Shown: positions 1 to 8,278 of the stretch, piece after piece
Layout of the letters: the number at the start of each line of letters is the position of its first letter
How positions within the stretch are numbered: position 1 is the stretch's first letter
Origin: JADCGM01 sp943370355
GTDB lineage: Bacteria; Pseudomonadota; Alphaproteobacteria; Sphingomonadales; Sphingomonadaceae
Assembly: GCA_943370355.1 (NCBI GenBank)
Contig: CALRQP020000005.1
Coordinates: 62,001-126,000 of the forward strand
Length of the DNA: 64,000 bases
Reading direction: 5' to 3'
Translations under genes and position numbers: made by a program
Notes under the pieces: model-generated
The model's database searches: none
What the model was told of the DNA's origin: nothing
The model's input: only the letters and a program-made list of their open reading frames with translations

Positions 1-535
1 CAGCGGCCCGCGTGAGCGGCTGCGGGTTCGGCAGGGTGTCGACGGGTTTGTGCACGGTCTGATCGCTGAGGAGTTTGACGGCGCGGACCCGCCGCCGCGC
101 GTTGTTGCCGGCTTGGTCGCCTATGTCGGTGCGCTCGGACCTGCCAACTGCCCAGCGGAGGTCAGCGTGCCGACGACGCTGGCAGCGCGTCTTGACGATG
201 TGCGCCGCGCGGTGCGGGCAGCCGATGGGGCGCTGTTCCTCGGCGATGCCGCTGCGGCACGGTCGATGCTGTCGGCAGCGCGGTCGATGCTGGGCGGCAT
301 CGACGAACGCTATGCCGGCGACGGGCTGTCGGAGCATCGCGCGGCGGTGCGCATCGCCAGCCTGGCGCTGGCTGCGATCCCGCTCGCCAAGCCCGACGAG
401 GCCCATGCGCGGATCGCCGCCTGGCTGGCGAGCGAACCGGGCTGGACCGAGCCGCTCGGCCGCTATGAGGCGCGGTCGCTGTTCAATCCGGTCCGGCTGC
501 GCGCGACGGTCAGTCGATCAGACCCAGCACGGTAA
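1..535 (+). CDS. C-terminal part of an unrecognised protein, 5' end outside the window
   Basis: The frame is open from base 2 to a TAA at 533-535, giving 177 visible residues; a GTG at 50 is only an internal option, so the gene almost certainly begins upstream of the window. The product is Ala/Arg-rich and looks helical, with no membrane segment, no CxxCH haem motif and no recognisable catalytic motif. A stretch around residues 30-38 (GLVAYVGAL) resembles the tail of dihaem peroxidase-like proteins, but this is too weak to name it. Its last 26 bases overlap the 3' end of the convergent DUF3667 gene. Function unknown. Confidence 0.6.
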   Translation, partial: SGPRERLRVRQGVDGFVHGLIAEEFDGADPPPRVVAGLVAYVGALGPANCPAEVSVPTTLAARLDDVRRAVRAADGALFLGDAAAARSMLSAARSMLGGIDERYAGDGLSEHRAAVRIASLALAAIPLAKPDEAHARIAAWLASEPGWTEPLGRYEARSLFNPVRLRATVSRSDPAR

Positions 536-1652
536 TGCCGATGAGGAAGATCGCGAGCGACAGGAACGAGAAGATCAGCAACCAGAAGGTCCGCCAGAGC
601 GCACCCAGCCAGCCCAATTGGTAGGTCCCCTTCAGCTGCGCGAACATGTGCAGCGGCACCGCGAACCAGAGCATGCTTGTGATGCTCGTCAGCCACGGCG
701 GCCCCTGCATCGTCAGAGCAAAGACGATGACCAGCAGCGACATGAACGACAGCGAATAGAGCGCGAACACCGTGTGGTCGTACATGTTGACGTTGCGGCG
801 GAAGGGGAAGAGCAGCCACAGGAAGGGCAGCGACAGCGGCACCAGCAGGAAGCTCAGTTTATAGGCTTTCTGCTCGACCTTGTAGAGTGCGAGGTCGGGG
901 TTTTCGAGCGCGTGGCGGACCCGCTTGTTGAGCTCGGGAGAGCCGAGGTTGACGGTGCTGTCGTCGCTTTTGGCGAACTCCTGGACGCGCTGCTGCCAGG
1001 TCATTTTCTCAGGCGCCTTGCGGACCTTGGTCGGTGCAGCCTTGGCCCGCTTCAGCGCTTCCTCGGCAGTCATGACGCCGGCCTGCGACGCCGCGACTTT
1101 TCCGGCGAAGGTTCCGGCAAGCCCGGGCGGCGAATCGGGGTCGGCCTTGGCCTCGGCGAGTTCGGCCTGCGCGTCCTTGAGCTCTTCGCGCGCCTCGTTG
1201 AGATTGTCCTGCGCATCGGACACGTTCACCGGCGAGCCGTCGAACTGCATGACTTTGTTCGAATCGATCGAGTCGGCGATGAAACCGAACACGAAAAACA
1301 TCAGGAAAATCGTGAACAGGAACAGGGCGAGCGGCGCGATGTAACGCGCGCGTTTGCCGTGGATATATTCGCGGGTCAGTTTGCCGGGCTGGAATATGAG
1401 GCGGGGCAGCGTCCGCCATGCCTTGGTATCGACATGCAGGATGCCGTGGGTGAATTCCTCGACGAGATGCCCGACGGTGCGGTGAACATGCGCCGACTGG
1501 CCACAATTCGCGCAGAAATTGCCGGTGAGTGGCGCGTCACAATTTGCGCAATTGGCTTGAGCGTCGCCGGCATGGCCTTCGGACCGGTCGATGACAGACG
1601 CCGCAAGCCCCGCCGTCGCCAACCCGCCGAATGCTTCGATTTCACCGACCAT
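510..1652 (-). CDS. DUF3667 domain membrane protein
   Basis: A 380-residue protein whose N-terminal third carries a zinc-ribbon-like Cys pattern (CANC then CANCGQ, about 12 residues apart, residues 37-52). A conserved block with HVDTKAWRTLPRLIFQPGKL follows, then membrane segments, a long Ala/Glu/Lys-rich soluble insertion (about residues 150-240, probably coiled coil) and four or so further hydrophobic helices to the C-terminus. This is the DUF3667 architecture, whose function is unknown. It is transcribed divergently from the zeta-subunit gene and overlaps the preceding convergent gene by 26 bp. The start is the first ATG preceding the Cys motif. Confidence 0.8.
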   Translation of the reverse strand: MVGEIEAFGGLATAGLAASVIDRSEGHAGDAQANCANCDAPLTGNFCANCGQSAHVHRTVGHLVEEFTHGILHVDTKAWRTLPRLIFQPGKLTREYIHGKRARYIAPLALFLFTIFLMFFVFGFIADSIDSNKVMQFDGSPVNVSDAQDNLNEAREELKDAQAELAEAKADPDSPPGLAGTFAGKVAASQAGVMTAEEALKRAKAAPTKVRKAPEKMTWQQRVQEFAKSDDSTVNLGSPELNKRVRHALENPDLALYKVEQKAYKLSFLLVPLSLPFLWLLFPFRRNVNMYDHTVFALYSLSFMSLLVIVFALTMQGPPWLTSITSMLWFAVPLHMFAQLKGTYQLGWLGALWRTFWLLIFSFLSLAIFLIGITVLGLID

Positions 1653-1768
1653 ATCGCCCCCGATAACCCGCAGGAGAGGGTGGCGGAATTGCTGCGCCGC
1701 CGCAAGACGGTCGGTTGAAGCGCGGCGCAGCCCGCTCTATCTAGGCGTGGTCACGCACAGGAGATTCC

Positions 1769-2089
1769 ATGACCACCTTCGACGGCCGCGAACAGGCGTT
1801 TGAGAACAAGTTCGCGCATGATGCCGAGCTTGAGTTCAAGATCACCGTTCGGCGCAACAAGCTGCTCGGCGAATGGGCTGCAGCGCAACTCGGGCTGTCG
1901 GCTGTTGATACGGAGGTCTATGCCAAGGCTGTCGTGCAATCCGATTTTATCGAGGTTGGCGACGATGATGTCATCGGCAAGGTGCTTGGCGACCTGATCG
2001 CCGCCGGGATCGACGCTAGCGAGCAGGGCGTTCGCAAGGCGCTCTCCGACGCAGCCGCCGAGGCGCGCCGCCAGATCATGGCCGCCTGA
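1769..2089 (+). CDS. DUF1476 protein, F1-ATPase zeta subunit (inhibitor)
   Basis: The 106-residue protein matches the DUF1476 family, shown in Paracoccus to be the zeta subunit that inhibits ATP hydrolysis by the F1 motor. Seen: the N-terminal MTTFDGREQAFENKFAHD block, the conserved KLLGEWAA stretch and a C-terminal helical bundle ending in RRQIMAA. The length fits the family. AGGAG lies a few bases before the ATG. It is followed after one base by the BolA gene, so it probably heads an operon with bolA and grxD. That it inhibits ATPase in this species is inferred from the family. Confidence 0.9.
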   Translation: MTTFDGREQAFENKFAHDAELEFKITVRRNKLLGEWAAAQLGLSAVDTEVYAKAVVQSDFIEVGDDDVIGKVLGDLIAAGIDASEQGVRKALSDAAAEARRQIMAA

Positions 2090-2090
2090 G

Positions 2091-2327
2091 ATGGCAATGG
2101 CCGCGGCCGATATCGAGGCGATGATCCGCGCTGCGCTTCCCGATGCGACGATCGAGATCACCGACCTTGCCGGCGACGGCGACCATTATCAGGCGCGCGT
2201 CGTATCAAAATCCTTTGCCGGGCTGCCGCGCATCCGCCAGCATCAGCTGGTCTATGGCGCGCTTGGCGGACGCATGGGCAATGAATTGCACGCGCTGGCG
2301 CTGACCACCGCCGTGCCGCAGGAGTAA
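2091..2327 (+). CDS. BolA family protein
   Basis: A 78-residue BolA/IbaG-type protein: a small class II KH-like fold with the signature HQLVYGALGG and a preceding GDHYQARVVSKSF block. BolA proteins pair with CGFS monothiol glutaredoxins to bind and transfer [2Fe-2S] clusters. Its position between the zeta subunit (1-bp gap) and a CGFS glutaredoxin (4-bp gap) fits that partnership. The single conserved His of the HQLVY motif is present. A role in Fe-S trafficking or iron sensing is inferred from the family. Confidence 0.92.
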   Translation: MAMAAADIEAMIRAALPDATIEITDLAGDGDHYQARVVSKSFAGLPRIRQHQLVYGALGGRMGNELHALALTTAVPQE

Positions 2328-2331
2328 AGAT

Positions 2332-2658
2332 ATGGCGATTCAAGACATGATCCGCGAGCAGCTCAGCGCCAATGACGTGGTGCTGTTCATGAAGGGCACG
2401 CCGCTGTTCCCGCAGTGCGGCTTTTCGAGCCGGGCGGTGGCGATCCTCGATCATCTCGGCGTCGATTATGCGTCGGCCGATGTGCTCGCCGACCCTGAGC
2501 TTCGTCAGGGCATCAAGGATTATTCGAACTGGCCGACGGTGCCGCAGCTCTACATCAAGGGCGAGCTGGTCGGCGGGTCGGACATCATGATGGAAATGTA
2601 CGAGGCAGGCGAACTCCAGGCACTGCTCGCCGAAAAGGGTATCGAGCGGGCGGCCTGA
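2332..2658 (+). CDS. grxD: Monothiol glutaredoxin, Grx4/GrxD family
   Basis: The 108-residue protein has a single glutaredoxin domain with the monothiol CGFS active site at residues 29-32. It also shows the KGTPLFPQCGFS context, the WPTVPQLY cis-proline loop and the GGSDIMMEM C-terminal motif. These proteins bind a glutathione-ligated [2Fe-2S] cluster shared with BolA, whose gene is immediately upstream, and deliver clusters to apoproteins. The length is typical. It is translated in a tight run with the next gene (2-bp gap). Confidence 0.95.
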   Translation: MAIQDMIREQLSANDVVLFMKGTPLFPQCGFSSRAVAILDHLGVDYASADVLADPELRQGIKDYSNWPTVPQLYIKGELVGGSDIMMEMYEAGELQALLAEKGIERAA

Positions 2659-2660
2659 GC

Positions 2661-3461
2661 ATGGCCGAGGGGGACCAGCGCGGCCGACTGACAGTCGCCG
2701 GTCTCTGGACCGAAGGGATCGCCTTGGTGCGGATGCACTCGGCGTCGCTTCTGTGGGTCGCGGCCATGTTCCTGTTCCTGCCGCAGCTGGCACTCGACCT
2801 GTTCGCCCCCGCCAAGGCTGGCGCGGCGATGGCGACCCGGCCGGCATTCGGATCGCTTCTGGCGGCGCTTATCGCCATCTATGGACAGATCGCGATCGCG
2901 GGCATTCTTTTGGGCGGGGCGAACGGGCCGCAGACGGTCGGCGATGCGCTGCGCCGCGCCTTCCATCTGGTCCCGCGCATCCTGCTCGCACTGCTGATGA
3001 TCATCGGGATTTTGATCCCGGTTGCCTTTGTCGCTGCCCTGCTGGCCGCGTCGCTCGGCGGCGCGCCGACGGCGGCGCAGATGGCGAAGCCAACGCCCGC
3101 GATGCTGACATTGGTGTTGCCGTTTGTCGTCGGGGCGCTCTACGTGGCCGCGCGTATTTCGACGCTGATCCCGACCCTGTTCGCCGAGGAACGCAGTGCG
3201 TGGCGTACTCTTGCACGGGCCTGGGGAATGACCTCGGGGTCAACATTGCCGTTGCTGGGGTTTCTGTTCACGCTGGGCTTCGCGGTAGTGTTCACGACCG
3301 GGTTGATCAAGTTGGTCGGCGACGTGCTTGTCTCGCTGGTCTTTGGTAAGGCGGCCATCGCCAGCCTGTTGCTGTCGACACTGCTCGCCTTGGTCAGCAC
3401 AGGCTTCAGTCTGATCAGCCAGGGCGCAGGTGTGGTCGCCTACCGCAAGCTATCCCAATAG
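2661..3461 (+). CDS. Integral membrane protein, glycerophosphodiesterase-membrane-domain-like
   Basis: A 266-residue hydrophobic protein with about six membrane segments (near residues 28-50, 68-90, 112-140, 152-170, 195-225 and 240-262). The segment arrangement and the Arg-Ala-rich loop between helices (LARAWGMTSGST) resemble the membrane domain found at the N-terminus of some glycerophosphodiester phosphodiesterases. No catalytic domain is present, so enzymatic activity is not claimed. It is the last gene of the zeta-bolA-grxD run, and its 3' end overlaps the convergent acetyltransferase gene by 12 bp. Confidence 0.65.
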   Translation: MAEGDQRGRLTVAGLWTEGIALVRMHSASLLWVAAMFLFLPQLALDLFAPAKAGAAMATRPAFGSLLAALIAIYGQIAIAGILLGGANGPQTVGDALRRAFHLVPRILLALLMIIGILIPVAFVAALLAASLGGAPTAAQMAKPTPAMLTLVLPFVVGALYVAARISTLIPTLFAEERSAWRTLARAWGMTSGSTLPLLGFLFTLGFAVVFTTGLIKLVGDVLVSLVFGKAAIASLLLSTLLALVSTGFSLISQGAGVVAYRKLSQ

Positions 3462-4034
3462 CGGCACATGCGGCGCGCAATCGCGCGGCAAATGGCCGGT
3501 GAGACGCGGATCGACGAAGGTTTCGATCGCGCGGGCATAGGGCGTGAAGCCGTGCCGCTGATAAAAGGCGAGCGCGGATGGATGATCGAGCGTGCAGGTG
3601 TGGACCCACACCCGTTCGATTCCCTCCCGCCAGGCAAGCCGCAGCGCATGCTGCATGAGCCAGCCGCCGACACCCCGTCCCGTCATGTCCGGGGTCAGTC
3701 CGAAGAATGACAATTCGCACTCGCCAGCCACGCGATAATCGAGTTCGAGTATGCCAACCGCGGTTCCGTCGCGGCGGCACGCCGCGTGAACCGTGACGTC
3801 GGGTGAGCCGAGGATCGCAGCCAAGTCTGCATCGGCCATGACAAGACGGCTGAACCACAGCCACGGCGTACCAACAGCGCGATAGAGCTCCCGGTAGCGA
3901 TCCAGGTCGGGGTCACGCCACCGCTCCAGCTTCAGCGCAGACATCGCCGGCGCGCCCGGCGCTGGCCGCTTGTGCATCTCGAGCGACGTGACGATCGTCG
4001 CGATCTGGCCCGCCGGGACGGGGGTCAGCGACAT
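3450..4034 (-). CDS. GNAT family N-acetyltransferase
   Basis: A 194-residue protein with a GNAT fold. Acetyl-CoA-binding motif A is seen as LTPDMTGRGVGGWLM (about residues 113-127), followed by a motif B-like segment with HTCTLDHPSALAFYQRHGF. The latter is typical of small-molecule or protein N-acetyltransferases. The substrate cannot be predicted. It lies directly downstream of hemF with a 1-bp gap, so the two are probably co-transcribed. The ATG start at 4034 is followed by a 30-residue leader before the domain, and a later start at an internal Met near residue 31 is possible. Confidence 0.85.
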   Translation of the reverse strand: MSLTPVPAGQIATIVTSLEMHKRPAPGAPAMSALKLERWRDPDLDRYRELYRAVGTPWLWFSRLVMADADLAAILGSPDVTVHAACRRDGTAVGILELDYRVAGECELSFFGLTPDMTGRGVGGWLMQHALRLAWREGIERVWVHTCTLDHPSALAFYQRHGFTPYARAIETFVDPRLTGHLPRDCAPHVPLLG

Positions 4035-4035
4035 A

Positions 4036-4890
4036 TTACTCCCAGGTGGCGAGCGGCGGCAGGCTCATCAGGATCGCCTCGATATTGCCGCCCGTCTTCA
4101 ACCCGAACAGCGTCCCCCGGTCGTAGACAAGATTGAACTCGGCATAGAGGCCCCGATAGGCGAGCTGACGCGCCCGGTCCTCTGTCGAGGCCGCGTGCCG
4201 CATCCGCTTCCGCACCAGGCGCGGATAGGCATCGAGGAAGGCAAGTCCGACGTCCTGCGTGAAGGAGAAATCCGCCGCATGGTCGCCGCTGTTCAGATGA
4301 TCGTAGAAAATGCCGCCGACACCCCGGCTGACATTCCGGTGCTTGATGAAGAAATAATCGTCGCACCAGGCGGAAAAGCGGTCCCAATAATCCGCGCCAT
4401 GCGCATCGCAGGCCTGCTTGAGCCGCGTCTTGAAGGCAGCGGTGTCCTCGTCCTGCGGCAGCGCGGGATTGAGGTCGGCGCCGCCGCCGAACCAGCGCTT
4501 GGTCGTGACCAGGAAGCGCGTATTCATATGCACCGCGGGCACATGCGGATTGACCGGATGCGCGACGAGGCTGATGCCGGTCGCGAAGAAGCGCGGATCT
4601 TCGGCCGCACCGTTGATCGACTTGGCGAACTCCGGGTCGAACGCCCCACCGACCGTCGAGATGTTGACACCAACCTTTTCGAACACGCGCCCGCGCATCA
4701 CCGACATGACGCCGCCGCCGCCCGGTGCGCCGCTGTGATCGACCCGGTCCCAGGCGGTCCGCTCGAACCGCCCCGCCGGCCTGTCGCCACCGAGCTCGTC
4801 CTCGATCGCCTCGAATTCGGCGCAGATGCTGTCGCGGAGCGAGCGGAACCAGGTCTGGGCAGCGGTCTGGTCGTCGTCGAGCTCGATCAT
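4036..4890 (-). CDS. hemF: Oxygen-dependent coproporphyrinogen-III oxidase
   Basis: This enzyme decarboxylates coproporphyrinogen III to protoporphyrinogen IX using O2, late in haem synthesis. The 284-residue protein has the family hallmarks: GGGGVMSVMRGRVFEK, the AVHMNTRF strand, WFGGGADLNP, the FFIKHRN block, RGVGGIFYDHL and the C-terminal YAEFNLVYDRGTLFGLKTGG signature. Length and motif order are normal. The start codon overlaps the trmL stop (ATGA), so translation is probably coupled. Demand for haem fits the nearby petABC and aa3 oxidase genes. Confidence 0.97.
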   Translation of the reverse strand: MIELDDDQTAAQTWFRSLRDSICAEFEAIEDELGGDRPAGRFERTAWDRVDHSGAPGGGGVMSVMRGRVFEKVGVNISTVGGAFDPEFAKSINGAAEDPRFFATGISLVAHPVNPHVPAVHMNTRFLVTTKRWFGGGADLNPALPQDEDTAAFKTRLKQACDAHGADYWDRFSAWCDDYFFIKHRNVSRGVGGIFYDHLNSGDHAADFSFTQDVGLAFLDAYPRLVRKRMRHAASTEDRARQLAYRGLYAEFNLVYDRGTLFGLKTGGNIEAILMSLPPLATWE

Positions 4891-5336
4891 TCTGCGAATC
4901 CCCCCGTTTGCCGCAGTGCTTCTCCCGCCACCATCGCGGCTGCGACGGCGACATTCAAGGACCGCAGGCCCGGCCGCATCGGAATGCGGATCCGCAGGCC
5001 TGCAGCGGCATGAACCTCCTTGGGCACGCCGGCGCTTTCCTGTCCGACGAGCAGGATGTCGTCCGGCAGGAATTGCGCTTCGGTATACGGAAGGCTGCCG
5101 CGCGTGGTCAGCAGCACCAGCCGTTCCGGCCGCGCCAATCGGAACGCCGCCCAGTCCGCATGTGTCGTGATCTCGCCGCTCTCCAGATAGTCCATTCCCG
5201 ACCGCCGCAGCGCGCGGGGCGAGAAGGCGAAGCCGCAGGGCTCGATGATTTCGACGGGCACGCCGAGGCAGGCCCCGAGCCGGATCAGCGTGCCGACATT
5301 GCCGGCGATATCCGGCTGGAAAAGCGCAAGACGCAT
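4887..5336 (-). CDS. trmL: tRNA (cytidine(34)-2'-O)-methyltransferase, SPOUT family
   Basis: A 149-residue SPOUT methyltransferase that 2'-O-methylates the wobble nucleotide of tRNA-Leu isoacceptors. Seen: the N-terminal LFQPDIAGNVGTLIRLGACLG motif, the central DDILLVGQESAGVP motif and the C-terminal knot segment IPMRPGLRSLNVAVAAAMVAGEALR. The length is standard for TrmL. It is the first gene of a trmL-hemF-GNAT unit and diverges from the petABC promoter region. Confidence 0.95.
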   Translation of the reverse strand: MRLALFQPDIAGNVGTLIRLGACLGVPVEIIEPCGFAFSPRALRRSGMDYLESGEITTHADWAAFRLARPERLVLLTTRGSLPYTEAQFLPDDILLVGQESAGVPKEVHAAAGLRIRIPMRPGLRSLNVAVAAAMVAGEALRQTGGFAE

Positions 5337-5496
5337 GGCAGGCGACTAGCGTGCCGAACGCTTCGCGTCACCTGCAGCTGTGTGCAGAGCGCGCCTTGGC
5401 GAAAATGCTTATTGTGGCGGGGGAGGCCGCTCGCTATCAGGCGCACAACTTCATGAACGGGCCACGGCCCGTCAACGGTGGTTCAGGAACGACACT

Positions 5497-6048
5497 ATGG
5501 CGAGTGTGGACGAGGGCACGGGCGAAGACGGCGTTCGCCGCCGCGATTTCATCTATGTCGCAACCGGGGCGTTTGCCGCCGCGGGTGCTGCGACGGTGGT
5601 GTGGCCGCTGGTCAATCAGATGAACCCGTCGGCGGACGTGCTCGCGCTGTCGTCGATCGAGGTCGATCTGGCTCCGGTTGCAGCCGGTCAGGCGATCAAG
5701 GTGTCCTGGCGCGGCAAGCCGGTGTTCGTGCGCAACCTGACGCCCGCCGAGCAGGTTGCGGCCAACAAGGTGCCGGTCAGTGAACTGCGCGATCCGCAGA
5801 CGCTCGCCGATCGCACCAAGCCGGGACACAGCAACTGGCTGATCACACTCGGTGTCTGCACCCATCTCGGCTGTGTGCCGCTGGGTGCGGGCGAGGGTGA
5901 GAATCGCGGCGATTTCGGCGGTTATTTCTGCCCGTGCCACGGCTCGTCCTACGACACCGCCGCACGTATCCGCAAAGGTCCGGCCCCGAAGAATCTCGAG
6001 GTGCCGGAATATGCCTTCATGACGCCGACGCGCGTCAAGATCGGTTGA
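5497..6048 (+). CDS. petA: Ubiquinol-cytochrome c reductase Rieske iron-sulfur subunit
   Basis: This is the Rieske subunit of the bc1 complex, passing electrons from ubiquinol to cytochrome c1. The 183-residue product has a twin-arginine N-terminus (RRRDF, residues 14-18) followed by one membrane anchor. The cluster ligands lie in CTHLGC (121-126) and CPCHG (145-149). The frame is open further upstream, but the ATG at 5497 places the twin-Arg segment at the usual distance from the N-terminus. It is the first gene of petABC, with petB starting 10 bp after its stop. Confidence 0.96.
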   Translation: MASVDEGTGEDGVRRRDFIYVATGAFAAAGAATVVWPLVNQMNPSADVLALSSIEVDLAPVAAGQAIKVSWRGKPVFVRNLTPAEQVAANKVPVSELRDPQTLADRTKPGHSNWLITLGVCTHLGCVPLGAGEGENRGDFGGYFCPCHGSSYDTAARIRKGPAPKNLEVPEYAFMTPTRVKIG

Positions 6049-6058
6049 GGACCAAGCG

Positions 6059-7354
6059 ATGAGCTTCCCCTGGGCCAAGCATTACGAGCCGAAGAACAGC
6101 TTCATGGTCTGGATGGACCAGCGGCTGCCGCTGCCGCGGTTCGTCTATAACGCGGTCGGTGCCGGCTATCCGGTGCCGAAGAACCTCAACTATCTCTGGA
6201 ATTTCGGCGTGCTGTCGGGCTTCGCGCTCGTCGTGCAGATCGTCACCGGTATCGTGCTGGCGATGCACTTCGCACCCAATTCCGCGCTGGCCTTCGACTC
6301 GGTCGAGCATATCATGCGCGACGTGAACGGCGGCTGGATGCTGCGCTATGCGCATGCGACCGGCGCGAGCTTCTTCTTCATCGTCGTCTACGTCCACATT
6401 TTCCGCGGCCTCTATTACGGATCGTACAAGCCGCCGCGCGAGATGGTCTGGCTGCTCGGTATCGTCATCCTGCTGCTGATGATGGCAACCGCGTTCATGG
6501 GCTATGTGTTGCCGTGGGGTCAGATGAGCTTCTGGGGCGCAACCGTCATCACCAACCTGTTTTCGGCGATCCCGATCGTCGGCGAGCCGATCCATACCTG
6601 GCTGCTCGGCGGCTTCTCGCCTGACAATGCGACGCTCAACCGCTTCTTCTCGCTCCATTACCTGCTGCCGTTCGTCATCCTCGGCGTGGTGATCCTGAAG
6701 ATCTGGGCGCTGCACATCCCGGGTTCGTCAAACCCGACCGGCGTCGAAGTGAAGGGTCCGCAGGACACGATCCCGTTCCACCCCTATTTCACGGCGAAGG
6801 ACGGCTTCGGTCTGGGTGTCTACCTGCTGCTGTTCTGCGCGGTGCTGTTCTTCGCGCCGAACGCGCTGGGCGATCCCGTCAACTACATGCCGGCCAACCC
6901 GCTTTCGACGCCGCCGCACATCGTGCCCGAATGGTATTTCTGGCCCTTCTACGGCATCCTGCGCGCCTTCACGGTGAACTTCCTGTGGATCCCGGCGAAG
7001 CTCTGGGGCGTGCTGGCGATGTTCGCCTCCATCCTTCTGCTGTTCTTCCTGCCGTGGCTCGACCGCTCACCGGTCCGCTCGTCGAAGTACCGGCCCGCGA
7101 TGAAGTGGATGTTCCTCGCGCTGCTCGTCGATGTCGCGATCCTCGCTTACTGCGGCGGCAAGCCGGCTGAGGAGCCGTTCGTGCGGCTGAGCCAGATCGC
7201 CTCGGCCTATTATTTCATCCACTTCCTGATCCTGATGCCGCTGGTGTCGTCCTTCGAGAAGCCATTGCCGCTGCCGAAGTCGATCAGCGAGGCGGTGCTG
7301 ACCGGCGACAGCCATGGCGGCGCACCCGCCGGCATCGCGCAGCCGGCCGAATAA
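6059..7354 (+). CDS. petB: Cytochrome b of the bc1 complex
   Basis: The 431-residue membrane core of the bc1 complex carries hemes bL and bH and both quinone sites. Seen: the GFALVVQIVTGIVLAMHF helix, haem-ligand His residues in the helices containing YAHATGASFFF and SLHYLLPF, the YVLPWGQMSFWGATV segment, and PEWYFWPFYGILR near the Qo site. Length is normal for the alphaproteobacterial form (full-length, not split). It is co-directional with petA (10-bp gap) and petC (12-bp gap). The C-terminal 30 residues after the last helix are a Gly/Ala-rich tail. Confidence 0.98.
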   Translation: MSFPWAKHYEPKNSFMVWMDQRLPLPRFVYNAVGAGYPVPKNLNYLWNFGVLSGFALVVQIVTGIVLAMHFAPNSALAFDSVEHIMRDVNGGWMLRYAHATGASFFFIVVYVHIFRGLYYGSYKPPREMVWLLGIVILLLMMATAFMGYVLPWGQMSFWGATVITNLFSAIPIVGEPIHTWLLGGFSPDNATLNRFFSLHYLLPFVILGVVILKIWALHIPGSSNPTGVEVKGPQDTIPFHPYFTAKDGFGLGVYLLLFCAVLFFAPNALGDPVNYMPANPLSTPPHIVPEWYFWPFYGILRAFTVNFLWIPAKLWGVLAMFASILLLFFLPWLDRSPVRSSKYRPAMKWMFLALLVDVAILAYCGGKPAEEPFVRLSQIASAYYFIHFLILMPLVSSFEKPLPLPKSISEAVLTGDSHGGAPAGIAQPAE

Positions 7355-7366
7355 GGGGCACATCCG

Positions 7367-8200
7367 ATGGTTCGTCTGATCGCCTTTTTCGCCGGCCTGA
7401 CCTTCGCGGTCGCGCTCCTCGTCGCCGCCTTCATGCCGCGCGACACCCCGACGCCTGACCTGGTGAAGAAATATCACCTGGCGCCGGCCGAGGTGTCCTT
7501 CAGCTTCGAAGGGCCGTTCGGCACCTATGACAAGGCGCAGCTCCAGCGTGGCCTTAAGGTGTTCAAGGAAGTCTGCTCGGCCTGCCATGGCCTGAAGCAG
7601 GTGTCGTTCCGCTCGCTGGCCGACCTCGGCTACAGCGAGGCGCAGATCAAGGTTATCGCCAAGGAATGGACCAACAAGATTCCGGCGATCGACGACAAGA
7701 CCGGCGAGGCGATCACGCGTGACGCGCTGCCGTTCGACAAGATGGTCGGGCCGTTCCTCAACGACACCGCCGCACGCGCTGCCAACAACAATGCGCTGCC
7801 GCCGGACCTGTCGTTGATGGCGAAGGGCCGCGAGGAAGGCTCGCACTATATCCACTCGCTGGTGTCGGGCTATGGCAAGACGCCGCCGAAGGATTGGGAG
7901 ACGCCGGACGGGCTCTACTACAATCCCTATTTCGCGAACCTCAACATCGCGATGCCGCCGCCGCTCGCTGCCGACGACCAGGTCACCTATGACGATGGCA
8001 CCAAGGCTACCGTCAACCAGATGGCGACCGACGTTGCGGCCTTCCTGACCTGGGCCGCCGAGCCCAAGCTCGAAGCGCGGCACCGGACGGGCACGGCTGT
8101 CCTGATCTTCCTGCTGATCATGACCGGCCTGTCCTACCTGACCTACCGGCGCGTCTGGGCCGACATCAAGTACAAGCGTCCCGCGACAACCGCCGCCTGA
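7367..8200 (+). CDS. petC: Cytochrome c1 of the bc1 complex
   Basis: A 277-residue membrane-anchored cytochrome c. It has an N-terminal hydrophobic segment (residues 5-22), the covalent haem site CSACH at 70-74, the YYNPYFANLNIAMPPPL stretch that carries the methionine ligand region, and a C-terminal anchor (about 244-260) with YLTYRRVWADIKYKR. It receives electrons from the Rieske protein and passes them to soluble or membrane cytochrome c, feeding the aa3 oxidase encoded at 15.6-20.8 kb. Last gene of petABC; a strong hairpin follows the stop. Confidence 0.97.
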   Translation: MVRLIAFFAGLTFAVALLVAAFMPRDTPTPDLVKKYHLAPAEVSFSFEGPFGTYDKAQLQRGLKVFKEVCSACHGLKQVSFRSLADLGYSEAQIKVIAKEWTNKIPAIDDKTGEAITRDALPFDKMVGPFLNDTAARAANNNALPPDLSLMAKGREEGSHYIHSLVSGYGKTPPKDWETPDGLYYNPYFANLNIAMPPPLAADDQVTYDDGTKATVNQMATDVAAFLTWAAEPKLEARHRTGTAVLIFLLIMTGLSYLTYRRVWADIKYKRPATTAA

Positions 8201-8217
8201 GCCACCCCACTCGCAAT

Positions 8218-8249
8218 CGAGCGCCGTCATGCTAGTGTGACGGCGCTCG
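8218..8249 (+). terminator. Hairpin terminator after petABC
   Basis: A perfect 12-bp inverted repeat (CGAGCGCCGTCA and its complement) with an 8-base loop begins 17 bases after the petC stop. Only a short T stretch (TT) follows, so termination may be weak or partly factor-dependent. It separates petABC from the serine hydrolase gene. Confidence 0.7.
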
Positions 8250-8278
8250 TTCATTGCGGTCATTGGGGGACAGATAGG

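Noticed and set aside
75..1718. A 547-codon plus-strand frame across the DUF3667 gene
   Set aside because: Low-complexity Arg/Gln-rich and antisense to a protein with a Cys motif and membrane helices.
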